Of a stretch of 64,000 nt of DNA, positions 55,090-64,000 are shown one piece after another. The DNA lies in contig NZ_LGIQ01000009.1 in the NCBI RefSeq assembly GCF_001187725.1, forward strand, positions 504,859 to 568,858, given 5' to 3'. Under the pieces are notes generated by a model. The model was not told the DNA's origin, made no database searches, and saw nothing but the letters and a program-made list of their open reading frames with translations. Each line of letters starts with the position of its first letter. Positions within the stretch are counted from its first letter, which is position 1. This DNA comes from Brevibacillus reuszeri. GTDB taxonomy: Bacteria > Bacillota > Bacilli > Brevibacillales > Brevibacillaceae. A program made the translations under genes and the position numbers.

Positions 55090-58000
55090 TTATGGCTTTT
55101 TCACATTAACGAACGCTACTTTAGTAAAGCCGTTCGTTTCTACGGTTACTCGCAGCTCTATTCCTGCCGGAGCAGATTTATTCACTGTGAGTAATCCGTC
55201 TTTTGAAATGGTTGCGTACGATGTATCCTCGAGCTTGTACACGGTACCTGTATCTCCATTGGTGACATCCAGTTTGGAGTGATCAGACAATGTCGCAGTG
55301 ACGCTGAACTGAACGGTTTTCCCCGCCTTTTCACTCGTTTTATCAGGTGAGAGTGCAATACTCTTGACCGTGAGCACCGTCACTTTAACCGTAACCGATT
55401 TGCCACCATTTGTAATGGTGATAACTGCCGAATCAGCCTTGGCATCCTTACTTACTTGGACAAGGCCGTTCTCAGAGACGGACACTAGATCCGGATTGCT
55501 GGATTTGTAGGTAGTCCCTTTATCGCCGTCTGTGACATCGACCTTATCAGATGTACCGTAGATAGCAGTCACGGTCAGCTGATTGCTCTGGCTTTGCAGC
55601 AATGAAAGACTTGTTTCTTTTACTGTGAGTTTTGTAGTTGCTCCTTCTGCTACGATGAACTTGCTGAGTTGTGGAGTTTCAAAAGTAACGGTGGAGCCAT
55701 TTTGTTTTGCTTTCATTGCTTCTCCTTTTGAATCTGTCAACACGTTCCAAGCCCTCTTCTTCTCGTCATAAGAATAGGCATACAAGGTGTTCGATTTCGC
55801 GGAGATTGGTATGGAAATGCTTACAGTGTCTTTGCCGAATTGATTGTATTCATTTCCATTTGCATACAAAGTGAATTCGTAGGCATCCGTACTACCAATG
55901 AAGTTGTCTGGAATCGCTACATCACTCTGGGCTATGACAATATCCAAACGCTCATTTTTTACTTTAGACAGTACCTTACCGCCCACCACCATAACAGCCC
56001 CTTCAGACTGACTGACTGCGATGGAAAAACTGTTTTTAACCAATTGATTCACTGTGTCACTTGTGAGACTGATGTCTGCATTTTTGACAGCTTTAGACTG
56101 CTTCGAATCTCTTAGTTTCTGATCACTGTCAGTAACAATCAAAGAGATTGTCTTGTCAACATCAACTTGATCTGCGTTTTTGCCCAGCTTGTCCAAAATG
56201 CTGTCGATAAATTTGGATGCTTGTTTGATTTGGTCATTCAGATTTGCGATCTCGCTACCTTTTCGGACTTCAATGGTCGTTACTTTTGCCAATAGAGTGG
56301 ATACGTATTGTGAAAAAGATTCCACCAGCCCACCGAATGCTTTTTTATCCAACTTGGATCCAATTGTATCGACCACGTTGATAGCAAGACTTGTTGCTTT
56401 GTCCATGTTTGCCGTTTGATCTGCCTGAATATCCTTGATTACGTTTTTGACCGCGCCAGCCATAAGACGAGAAGTGCTTTCAGCCACTTCGTCCTTGCTG
56501 ACAACTCCCTGTTTCATCTTATCGATCAAGGCACCAAACACTGTATTTACGGCATCATTCATCGCATCCAGCTTTTGGGGAACTGTCGTCTTGTCTGATT
56601 CAACGAGTTCATCCAGTTTGCCCAATACGTTGCTTACCAGGTTTTTAACCGCTAGTCGATCGGTCGCTTTGGCAATAGCAGCCGCAGTCTCCTTATTCAA
56701 CTGCAATTGCTTCTCAAGCATCGCAGCACCGTTATCAGCAGGTGGCCCACCCGGATCAGAATCTGATACGCTCACTGTGCAATAAGCAGTTTTCGCTCCA
56801 TCGACTGTCGTTACCGTAATCGTTGCTTGTCCGGCACTGATTGCTGTAACGATTCCGTTTTGTACGGTCACAACTGTGTCGTCGCTCGAGCTCCACTTAA
56901 CTGCTTGATTCGTCGCATCGGATGGCGTCACAGTTGCAGTCAGTTCAGCGGATCCGCCTATCTGCATATTCAGTGAAGGATAGTTGAGCATTACCCCATT
57001 CACTTTAATTTCGCTTGTGAGGACATACACGACGCACATAGCTGCAGCTCCCCCATCTGCCAGTTTCACGGTAATGACTGCGTCACCTGCACCAACAGGA
57101 GTGACGAACCCATTCGCATCTACTGTAGCTACGGACTGGTCACTTGTTCCCCATACCACAGTTTTGTCTGGTGCATCTTCTGGACTTACCGTTGCGTTCA
57201 GCTTGAAACCCGCTCCGCCTGCGGCAAGCGTGATCTCATGCTGATCAAGCTCGACACCTTTTTGTACGGTGGATGCTCCTTTTTTCAATTCCCTCGTATC
57301 GCGCACGCGAATCCTTGTTCCTTCGGCAAACTTTCCGGTCAGACCGACAGCCTCCAGCGTTTCTCCGACGGCAAGCTTTGGAATCGGTCCGCTTTGGTTG
57401 ATGATATAGCCGTCAACAAAGACCAGGATATCTCCCGAGCCATCGTTTATCACGTAGGAGTTGTCGTCTGGGATGGCAGTTACTTTCCCAGTGACTTTTA
57501 CCAGCAGCCCTTGATTTTCGTCCACATTCGCTTCGCTAGTTGTCATGAACTGTGGCTCCAGCGGTATTCCAGACGAGATTTTGACAATACTGTCAGCAAA
57601 GTTACCGAATTCGATCTCTGTGTTATTTTCAAACACCTTGATTTGTCCGTAGATGCGCACTTTGTCTCCCAGTTTCAACGATCCGGAAGGCACTTCGTTA
57701 AATGCCATGACGCCGCCCGTTTCGTCCTGCACATAGAAGGCATCGTAGAATACATCCGCCGCGGAGGTTATAGTTCCTTCGACCACCACAGTTGATCCTT
57801 CTGGGAGCTTGCGCGCATCGCCAATGCTTGTAACGGTTGATTCGCGATGAGCAAGCCAGTTGATTACATTTTGCACAAATGGGACGTTTCCTTTCGGCTC
57901 AAACGATTGGTCCATTTGCTTGTCGTTAAAGATATTCATACCCGAAACGACGATACGTCCACTTCCCAACAACTCGGAAGCAACCAACGGAATAGAGTGC

Positions 58001-61000
58001 CCTCCTTTCACAGAGTCGCCAGGCTGTGCGCCGGCTTTATACAGACTGTACTCAGCCCCGCCATTTTTCACGTTGTCCTGGAAGGTGGTTTCATTACCAC
58101 GGACCAAAATCGTTACTTGCTTACTGTCTTCCAGCTGCTCTTTATTGGTTCCATTCGCTTTGGCGAGGCTGGCCCCGCTGTAATAATCGAGTGCAGATAC
58201 AAAGTCAGTCATACGGTTTTTAACTGGCTTCGGATGTGCACGCACAGAGAAATTTGATTTCAGTGGATCCGACCAGAAATTTCCTGATTTTGATTCATCG
58301 AATACACCGTCATCATTGACGTGAATGGTAGAACCGATACCCGCAAGCAGGCTATTCGGACTTTGATTTGCTTTGTAGTTGCTCTTGCCAAGTACGAGAG
58401 CGGAACCACCCCGATCGACAAATCCTCTGATCGCATTTATTTCGCTCTCGGAATACTCTGTCGCAGGATGCGAAATCATCAGGATGTTCACATCTTTCAA
58501 TACAGCTGGCGTGATAGGCGCTGTATTCTCGACGACGGTATAAGCCTCTTTACGCATCATGGAGGTGAATGCCTTCATGTTGTCTTTGTACGTACCGGTG
58601 TCTTTCGTCGTGTTCTCGTTGGCATGAGTCGCATCGATCATGATCGTGATGCCCAATGGATTTTTGATCGCGATCGGCTGCTCGAATTTATTGGCTTCGA
58701 GTACGTTGCCATCAGTCGCTTCAAGTACTACCACAATTTTGTGATTGCCCGCTTCCGGATTTGTCCAGACGATGCTTGTGCTGGTCGAAGAGTTTGCAGG
58801 CAACGACTCAATAACGGTATCACCGATCAGATGCTCTGCATCTACGTGGTCGTTATAAAATTTGACCTTCAGGTTTTTCAGGCTGATGGACCCCAGGTTG
58901 CTAATACCTGCTTTCAGTGGTGCTGGCACTCCACCTGTAATGGCTCCATCCACGGCATCAACGTTGCTTACCTTAACAGACAGAGCTTCTGCTGGTGTCC
59001 AGATCGGAGCTGAATAGACGGTATCTCCGTCTTTTTGCGTCACGCGCACGACGAACCATTGCTGGCCGCCTGTAACAGTAAATCTAGGCTTCCAGTTGAA
59101 CGATTTGGAACCTGCTGGAGGCGTGTACGTGTCAACGACCACCGCTCCGCTTGTGATCAGTTCCACTTTATCGATACGATCGTCTGATGGTGTCTTTAAG
59201 TAGCTGTACTTCGGATCAGTAGTACTTTCTTCCACAGAATCGCTTCCTGAAATGTCAAACTCTAAGTCCTTTGTATCCACTACCGAACCCATATAATAAC
59301 CGCTTGCCCATACGTCAAGCTTGAAGTTAGGATCTTCGGTGAAATAAACACGCATTTTGCGCATGGACTCAAGCAGCGATTCCTGAGACAGAGCTTTTGA
59401 AACGATTACGGTGCGTTTCTTGGTCTGACCCCAGGTAGCGTCGTGGTTGTCCTCGCCATAGGTTGGAGCCACGTGCCAGCCGAGATCCAACGCATCAAAA
59501 AATTTCTTCTTAGCATTCGTGTAACCGTATTTTCCAGAGCCGTTCCCTACCTCTACCATTGTGAACAACTGGTCTAGCTTGCTGTCATAAGGAAGGAAGT
59601 TGTCAAAAGCGTCCTTTGACATGTCCGGGTGGTTGAACTGGGCTACGATATTGTCGTAGGTGAGCACCCAGGCATAATACTTTTGAAGATTTTGGTAAAT
59701 GCCGTTTTCTTCTTTCCGGTCAATGAAATTATCCGTACCAAAAACATTGGAGTGTCCCCATGTCGTTGAGGTCATCTCGAATGCTGGAAACACAACGAAG
59801 CTGCCGTCTTTTGTATACTGCTTAGCCAAAGATTTCGTAAGCTCCCAATCCGCACCACCGGAACGCTCCTTCAAGCCGTTTTTGCGTTCCACGGTATCTT
59901 GTCCAACGAGATTCGCGTCGATGTCGTGAGAGTGATCAGAGAATGCAAACCAATCATAGCCGTATTTTTGGGCTTCTTTTAAGGCGTCCTCCGGTTCACC
60001 AGCGGCGTCATGCGAGATTCTCGTATGATTGTGAGTGGTGCCGCGGTAGTGGTTACCTTCCTTGAACCTTTCCAAAACCGTGAAGCCCCATGTATGCTTG
60101 CCCAAATTGCCAAGCTTGTCCTTCGCTTCAACCGCAACGATATGCTTTCCTTCGCTCAGTTCAACAACTGATGCCAAGTTCAGTGTAATGCTATTTTCCG
60201 TAGCGTTAGCTTTCGAGGTATAATCCGTGCCATCTATGCTGATTTTTACGGATTTTTCATCGACGCCACTTGGATCATCCATTTTCACGAAAATCTTGGG
60301 ATGCGTGGATTCGATCATGTCGCCGTTAAACGGAAGCTCATCAGAGAATACAGGTCCATCGTTATCTTGAACTACATTGACAGCGATAGGATGATCTGCC
60401 GACCCGATTGTTTCTTTCTTACCTGAACTGATCGCTTCCATATAATAGAAAAATTCGTTTGCAGGGATATCTGCTTTGTTTATTGTTACGTTGTAATTCA
60501 GGTCATCTGCAGTCTGCATGCTTGCCGATTTGTAAGAGCTGTCGTCTTTACCCTTGTAATATACGGTAATAGAGTCGGCATTCTTTGCGATAGCAGAAAA
60601 GGTAACATTCGTATCTTTATAAGCTTTCGTCAGTTTCTCATGTGTAAAAGACAGTTCTCCCTTCACATCTTTCGTATAACGCGGCATGAGAAAATACCCG
60701 CTTGTGTATGGGGAGCTTGTCTTCGATTGACCAACGATGCCTTTGAATGTATACTGCTGATTGAATTCAAGCGTTTGAGCGATATCAATTCCCGTGCTTC
60801 CCAAAACGCGGACAATCATGACATTCCCGGATGCGTCCTGAACGGTTATGCTGTAATCTGGGCCTGTCGCTGGAATATTTGTCACCTTGCCAACTACAGA
60901 GACGAGTTGTCCTTCCAGCGGTTCGGCCGTATTATAGCTGGCGAGTTGATCTACTGTAATGCTTTTTGCTTGCGGAACAGCCGTATCTGTGCTAGTCACC

Positions 61001-62337
61001 GCAAAAGAATCCGGGACAAATTGTGTCATCCCATTCACAAAATCAACATGACCAGAAATCTTTACCTTATCTCCGGCTTTGAATGAAACCGTAGGTGCCT
61101 TTGATCCGTATACTTGAATACCGCCTGTTTCATCCTGGATGAAGAAATTGCTGCCTCCTGTGCCAAGGAGGTTGTTTTCGACGGTGACAATTCCTTCGAT
61201 AGATGTGGAATAGCGGTTATTGACTGGGATGCCGGACGCGTCATTGATCCGGAGTTCGCTGATTGGTGTGAGGGCATTGCCGATGTCACTCACATCAATT
61301 CGGGTCAATTTGCTTTCCTTTTTCGCTCCATCTGTTGCCGACAGATAGAACGATTCTGCTTGCTGCACATCGTCAAACAGGATCGTAAACGAGCCATCTG
61401 CTGCTGCTGTTGCCTCCTGAACTCTTTGTGCTTCGCCGCTCTTTACGACATAGACTTTGACTACAGCTCCCCCGGTAACAGCGCCTGCTGAACCGATGAT
61501 CGAGTCCTTTCCACCTGATTGGGTGAATTGGATGAAACTCGAGACAGGACTTGCTGTAATGATCTCAGGCTCTGGAGCTGACGAGGAGTTTTTGATGAAG
61601 ATCGTGCCATTTGGATTTTGGAGATCAGTCGCAGTGTTTATGACGAAATCAGCGCCCCCATCCTTGGAGGACCAACCGTTACCAAGACCGACTACACCCT
61701 TGGGATTGCTGCCGTCATTTGTTTTGCGCAAGATCGTCCCTGTTTTGAAGCTGTTCGCATCTGTCTGCAGAACGCTTCCCCAATATTCGTTTGGCTGGTT
61801 CGACGAGTCGCCTTGGACTCCATAGCCAAGAAAATCGATGACAGCCGGATCGTCTTTACCAGAAATCACTGCTGTCTTCTTTACCAAGGCCAGTTTGCCG
61901 GATGCTTGTGCCGGATTGATGCTTGAGGTCTTATCAGCAGCCAGAGGTAAGGCTGTGCCATTCGTGCCCGATCCTCCTGTGAGCAAATAATACCCGTGTG
62001 CCTTGATCGTACCGATAAGCGGTACAAGGTTGTTGCCTGCTGCGAAATTGCTTGCTTTAGCGGCGTACTGTACCGAATACGTGTTATCCAAAACAATATC
62101 TTTATCCGTAGGATTGTAAATTTCCATAAACTTGGTGTTATAAATTGCTCCGCTGTTACCCCCGGCAACGTAGATTTGGCTAAAAACCAAATCATTAGCT
62201 ACTGCTCCCTGTGCAGCTTTCGCAACCGTCATCAGTTTTGGCAAAGGCATCAGCATTGTTACAAACATCATGATTGCCATAGCCAGGCTCGTCCATTTCT
62301 TACATGAGCCCGTGGTCAAACGTACTAGATGATGCAT
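55090..62337 (-). CDS. Giant secreted multidomain protein (lamin-tail, OB-fold, PHP phosphoesterase, Ig-like)
   Basis: A 2415-residue exported protein from ATG 62337 (GGGAGATTG upstream). A signal peptide (core SLAMAIMMFVTMLMPLPKL, cleavage near AKAAQG) is followed by a lamin-tail-like domain (about 45-245), an Ig-like segment, an OB-fold/YhcR-like region (about 370-560), Ig-like domains, and a PHP-type phosphoesterase (about 760-1000) with GTTHNHTRI, FSDHSHDID, FPAFEMTS, QFNHPD and YGEDNHD metal ligands. Next come a CARDB-like domain, a glutamine-amidotransferase-like domain (about 1230-1500), another OB-fold, two BIG2 domains, a helical region (1860-2150) and two further BIG2 domains. No LPXTG or S-layer motif is seen. 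It probably hydrolyses phosphoesters outside the cell. Confidence 0.85.
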   Translation of the reverse strand: MHHLVRLTTGSCKKWTSLAMAIMMFVTMLMPLPKLMTVAKAAQGAVANDLVFSQIYVAGGNSGAIYNTKFMEIYNPTDKDIVLDNTYSVQYAAKASNFAAGNNLVPLIGTIKAHGYYLLTGGSGTNGTALPLAADKTSSINPAQASGKLALVKKTAVISGKDDPAVIDFLGYGVQGDSSNQPNEYWGSVLQTDANSFKTGTILRKTNDGSNPKGVVGLGNGWSSKDGGADFVINTATDLQNPNGTIFIKNSSSAPEPEIITASPVSSFIQFTQSGGKDSIIGSAGAVTGGAVVKVYVVKSGEAQRVQEATAAADGSFTILFDDVQQAESFYLSATDGAKKESKLTRIDVSDIGNALTPISELRINDASGIPVNNRYSTSIEGIVTVENNLLGTGGSNFFIQDETGGIQVYGSKAPTVSFKAGDKVKISGHVDFVNGMTQFVPDSFAVTSTDTAVPQAKSITVDQLASYNTAEPLEGQLVSVVGKVTNIPATGPDYSITVQDASGNVMIVRVLGSTGIDIAQTLEFNQQYTFKGIVGQSKTSSPYTSGYFLMPRYTKDVKGELSFTHEKLTKAYKDTNVTFSAIAKNADSITVYYKGKDDSSYKSASMQTADDLNYNVTINKADIPANEFFYYMEAISSGKKETIGSADHPIAVNVVQDNDGPVFSDELPFNGDMIESTHPKIFVKMDDPSGVDEKSVKISIDGTDYTSKANATENSITLNLASVVELSEGKHIVAVEAKDKLGNLGKHTWGFTVLERFKEGNHYRGTTHNHTRISHDAAGEPEDALKEAQKYGYDWFAFSDHSHDIDANLVGQDTVERKNGLKERSGGADWELTKSLAKQYTKDGSFVVFPAFEMTSTTWGHSNVFGTDNFIDRKEENGIYQNLQKYYAWVLTYDNIVAQFNHPDMSKDAFDNFLPYDSKLDQLFTMVEVGNGSGKYGYTNAKKKFFDALDLGWHVAPTYGEDNHDATWGQTKKRTVIVSKALSQESLLESMRKMRVYFTEDPNFKLDVWASGYYMGSVVDTKDLEFDISGSDSVEESTTDPKYSYLKTPSDDRIDKVELITSGAVVVDTYTPPAGSKSFNWKPRFTVTGGQQWFVVRVTQKDGDTVYSAPIWTPAEALSVKVSNVDAVDGAITGGVPAPLKAGISNLGSISLKNLKVKFYNDHVDAEHLIGDTVIESLPANSSTSTSIVWTNPEAGNHKIVVVLEATDGNVLEANKFEQPIAIKNPLGITIMIDATHANENTTKDTGTYKDNMKAFTSMMRKEAYTVVENTAPITPAVLKDVNILMISHPATEYSESEINAIRGFVDRGGSALVLGKSNYKANQSPNSLLAGIGSTIHVNDDGVFDESKSGNFWSDPLKSNFSVRAHPKPVKNRMTDFVSALDYYSGASLAKANGTNKEQLEDSKQVTILVRGNETTFQDNVKNGGAEYSLYKAGAQPGDSVKGGHSIPLVASELLGSGRIVVSGMNIFNDKQMDQSFEPKGNVPFVQNVINWLAHRESTVTSIGDARKLPEGSTVVVEGTITSAADVFYDAFYVQDETGGVMAFNEVPSGSLKLGDKVRIYGQIKVFENNTEIEFGNFADSIVKISSGIPLEPQFMTTSEANVDENQGLLVKVTGKVTAIPDDNSYVINDGSGDILVFVDGYIINQSGPIPKLAVGETLEAVGLTGKFAEGTRIRVRDTRELKKGASTVQKGVELDQHEITLAAGGAGFKLNATVSPEDAPDKTVVWGTSDQSVATVDANGFVTPVGAGDAVITVKLADGGAAAMCVVYVLTSEIKVNGVMLNYPSLNMQIGGSAELTATVTPSDATNQAVKWSSSDDTVVTVQNGIVTAISAGQATITVTTVDGAKTAYCTVSVSDSDPGGPPADNGAAMLEKQLQLNKETAAAIAKATDRLAVKNLVSNVLGKLDELVESDKTTVPQKLDAMNDAVNTVFGALIDKMKQGVVSKDEVAESTSRLMAGAVKNVIKDIQADQTANMDKATSLAINVVDTIGSKLDKKAFGGLVESFSQYVSTLLAKVTTIEVRKGSEIANLNDQIKQASKFIDSILDKLGKNADQVDVDKTISLIVTDSDQKLRDSKQSKAVKNADISLTSDTVNQLVKNSFSIAVSQSEGAVMVVGGKVLSKVKNERLDIVIAQSDVAIPDNFIGSTDAYEFTLYANGNEYNQFGKDTVSISIPISAKSNTLYAYSYDEKKRAWNVLTDSKGEAMKAKQNGSTVTFETPQLSKFIVAEGATTKLTVKETSLSLLQSQSNQLTVTAIYGTSDKVDVTDGDKGTTYKSSNPDLVSVSENGLVQVSKDAKADSAVITITNGGKSVTVKVTVLTVKSIALSPDKTSEKAGKTVQFSVTATLSDHSKLDVTNGDTGTVYKLEDTSYATISKDGLLTVNKSAPAGIELRVTVETNGFTKVAFVNVKKP

Positions 62338-62418
62338 GGATTCAATCTCCCTTCCTGTCCTTGTTGTGTCATGCATCGCTTATATTTTTAGGACATCCCC
62401 CCTTTCAAGGCGGTCGTT

Positions 62419-62877
62419 TCAGGGCGTGTCTGCAGCAATCTGCGGAGCTTGTGTTTCAGAGCTTGCGACAACCGTGATTGTTCCTGCGAGTTGTCCTGTG
62501 CCATTCTTGAAGGTATACGCCCCGGGCCTTAGGTTTCGCATGAGAAAAAAATTGTCGCCTTCACGCAAGGTAGAGTTGATGTCCAGCTCTTCTGATACAA
62601 GCTGCTTATTGCAGTTTTCGCACGGGTCGAGACGAAAATTGACTTTGGCAAGAACCCCTGCTGTCAGCTTGATATGCTCTGGACTGAACTCCTGCCCGTT
62701 GACCTTCACTTCTGCAGTCTGTAGGTCATTGCGGTCTTCAATCTGAAGCTGCGCCATTGCCGGAGTTTTTCCCGCCTGCTCCGGCTGCCCACTATTTGGA
62801 CCGGCAAGCATATACATAATGGCTGCACTCCCGCAAATTAGAACCGATAAACGGATAACCATTTGACTGTGGCGCAT
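62419..62877 (-). CDS. Secreted cupredoxin-like domain protein
   Basis: This 152-residue protein has an N-terminal hydrophobic anchor (MVIRLSVLICGSAAIMYML) and a small beta-sandwich like EfeO-type cupredoxins: AEVKVNGQEFSPEHIKLTAG at its start and RPGAYTFKNGTGQLAGTITV at its end. A CENCNK motif sits in the middle; the classical blue-copper His-Cys-Met set is not complete, so copper binding is uncertain. AGGAGG precedes ATG 62877. It follows the YcgQ-like gene by 24 bases and precedes the giant protein by 81, all on one strand. Confidence 0.7.
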   Translation of the reverse strand: MRHSQMVIRLSVLICGSAAIMYMLAGPNSGQPEQAGKTPAMAQLQIEDRNDLQTAEVKVNGQEFSPEHIKLTAGVLAKVNFRLDPCENCNKQLVSEELDINSTLREGDNFFLMRNLRPGAYTFKNGTGQLAGTITVVASSETQAPQIAADTP

Positions 62878-62901
62878 ACAGAAATCCTCCTATCCCCTCA
62901 T

Positions 62902-63726
62902 CTATAATTGCGAGCCAAAATCGTAGTTGGGATAGACGTAGGGATTGCTGGGAGCGTTGATCTTTTCAAAATGAGTTCCCATTACCTTCCATACGTCCGT
63001 CCCTTTGTGCTTCGCCCTTTCGATCGTCCCCGTAACTGTAACCCACATATCCTCTGGCAGTTGACTTGCTTCGGATGATTCCACGATGACACCATAAGTT
63101 GACGCATCCGCAGTACAGCAGGTAATGGCAAATCGTCCGACGATCAGTTGATTCTGCCCCAGCTCCGGATCGCGATACACAAAACCAGTCAACCGTATTT
63201 CCTTCCCCAAAAAGTTGTCCACGAACGAGTCGAGGGTTTGCAGCTTTTCCAGGTACAGTTCATCACCTAGCTCAATCGTATCTTGCTGGTATAGCTTTAT
63301 TCCCAGCTTCGCGAAGTCCTGATTGAATTGGTTGGCAAGAAACGTGACATTATTTCCGCCGACATTCACTCCTTTTTTTGCTGCCAGTGAACTCGACATG
63401 GCGGTGTTTGGCAAAAAAAAGCCGAGCAGCAAAGGCAGGACAAACAAACCGTATATCGCGACGTTTTTGCCAATTGAACGGGAAGGCACCGCCTCACATC
63501 CACAGCTGATCTCTTGCCGCTTAAGCGAACGGATTGCGATGTCCGTCTGAAATACTGCCAGGATAAACAAACCGATTACAGCGATTTTTACAAAAATCAG
63601 CATACGAGGTGCAATATAGTAGACGATGCTGCCGGATTTGTACAAATAAAGGATGTATAGCACGAGACAAATCCAAATGCATGCCCGCAGAAAGTACTGC
63701 GTGCTTGTCCACGTGATTCTGGACAT
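62902..63726 (-). CDS. YcgQ-type (TIGR03943/DUF1980) permease-associated membrane protein
   Basis: This 274-residue protein has two N-terminal helices, a cytosolic loop with CGCEA, two more helices (IYGLFVLPLLLGFFLPN) and an exterior C-terminal domain containing FVYRDPELGQNQLIVGRFAI, TCCTADA and EDMWVTVTGTIE, the hallmark of the family. It always pairs with a DUF318-type permease, here encoded immediately upstream. AAGGAGG precedes ATG 63726. The transported species is unknown. Confidence 0.88.
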   Translation of the reverse strand: MSRITWTSTQYFLRACIWICLVLYILYLYKSGSIVYYIAPRMLIFVKIAVIGLFILAVFQTDIAIRSLKRQEISCGCEAVPSRSIGKNVAIYGLFVLPLLLGFFLPNTAMSSSLAAKKGVNVGGNNVTFLANQFNQDFAKLGIKLYQQDTIELGDELYLEKLQTLDSFVDNFLGKEIRLTGFVYRDPELGQNQLIVGRFAITCCTADASTYGVIVESSEASQLPEDMWVTVTGTIERAKHKGTDVWKVMGTHFEKINAPSNPYVYPNYDFGSQL

Positions 63727-63756
63727 CTGCTAGAGCCCTCCTTTCCAAAAGATCGA

Positions 63757-64000
63757 CTATGACAAGAAAAACCTCTCAACTAGAAGAGAACCTGCCAATG
63801 AAAAAACAAGTACGAGCACACTCAGCAGCAAAACAAATCTCGTCTTAAAAACGCCAGCCAGCATAATCGTTCCTTTGAGATTGAGCATCGGCCCAAATAC
63901 GAGGAAGGTAACGAGCGCTCCCGCTGAAAATGTCGATGAAAACGAAGAGGCAACAAAGGCATCCGACGTTGAGCACAGGGACATGAGGTAAGCCAAGATC
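63757..64000 (-). CDS. YcgR-type (DUF318) permease, C-terminal part, cut by the window edge
   Basis: The last 80 residues of a permease are visible. They contain MSLCSTSDAFVASSF, the conserved Cys-Ser-Thr-Ser-Asp-Ala-Phe motif, and FLVFGPMLNLKGTIML, followed by a final helix. It is the expected partner of the YcgQ-type protein 30 bases downstream. The start lies beyond 64000. Confidence 0.85.
   Translation of the reverse strand, partial: ILAYLMSLCSTSDAFVASSFSSTFSAGALVTFLVFGPMLNLKGTIMLAGVFKTRFVLLLSVLVLVFSLAGSLLVERFFLS

Noticed and set aside
57238..57795. 185-codon plus-strand frame within the giant surface-protein gene
   Set aside because: Antisense shadow; the opposite strand encodes continuous recognisable domains.

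Overview
The window looks like a chromosomal segment of a Gram-positive, endospore-forming Bacillales member, most likely Brevibacillus or a close Paenibacillaceae relative. The evidence is a four-gene GerA-type germinant receptor operon behind a sigma-G promoter, many lipobox substrate-binding proteins, strong AGGAGG-type ribosome binding sites with frequent TTG starts, a Fur box, a PerR box and a SigL (sigma-54) promoter. The genus is inferred. I saw no rRNA, tRNA, CRISPR array or intact insertion sequence.

Layout. 1-3100: the end of an AHL-lactonase-like gene, then a LysR regulator divergent from a membrane protein. 3279-7453: germinant receptor operon gerKA-gerKC-D-gerKB, all minus strand. 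7750-12961: a decayed stretch with a frameshifted EamA exporter behind a terminator-like leader, an SDR lacking its catalytic Tyr, a PQQ-sugar-dehydrogenase-like propeller, and broken genes for a PAF-acetylhydrolase-like lipase, an HSL-type esterase and a cytidine deaminase. 12963-17126: a TolC-like protein, then a MerR regulator and a serine hydrolase that share a near-identical operator/promoter with 19-bp spacer. 17421-19076: a broken AraC-type regulator beside a Fur-boxed siderophore-binding lipoprotein. 19230-23205: a DUF4062 protein, an unknown protein, and an MFS/LysR divergent pair. 23295-27904: peptide-use genes (two M24 peptidases, one broken; an OppA-type lipoprotein; a cupin; an XRE-cupin regulator). 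28075-30960: MarR, HlyD-like adaptor and ABC-2 permease. 31048-34893: an Fe-S/SCP2 fusion, an arginase-family protein and pepT.

The most coherent system lies at 35142-46915. A sigma-54 activator is divergent from a seven-gene operon that begins at a textbook -24/-12 promoter and ends at a hairpin terminator. The operon encodes a dipeptide ABC importer (binding protein, two permeases, two ATPases), an asparaginase-II-family amidohydrolase and a secreted cyanophycinase with the full catalytic and Arg-rich substrate motif. The activator is translationally coupled to a succinylglutamate desuccinylase/aspartoacylase-family enzyme, the family to which the beta-Asp-Arg hydrolase CphZ/AotO belongs. 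I read this as a SigL-controlled pathway that digests cyanophycin outside the cell, imports beta-Asp-Arg and splits it inside. An arginase-family gene lies just beyond.

47092-54817 holds a UvrA paralogue next to a YcaQ-type DNA glycosylase, a cupin, a YokU-type zinc-finger protein, a small gamma-SASP-like protein and katG with a PerR-like box. 55090-64000 holds a 2415-residue secreted protein (lamin-tail, OB-fold, PHP phosphoesterase and Ig-like domains) downstream of a cupredoxin-like protein and the YcgR/YcgQ-type permease pair, the last cut by the window edge.
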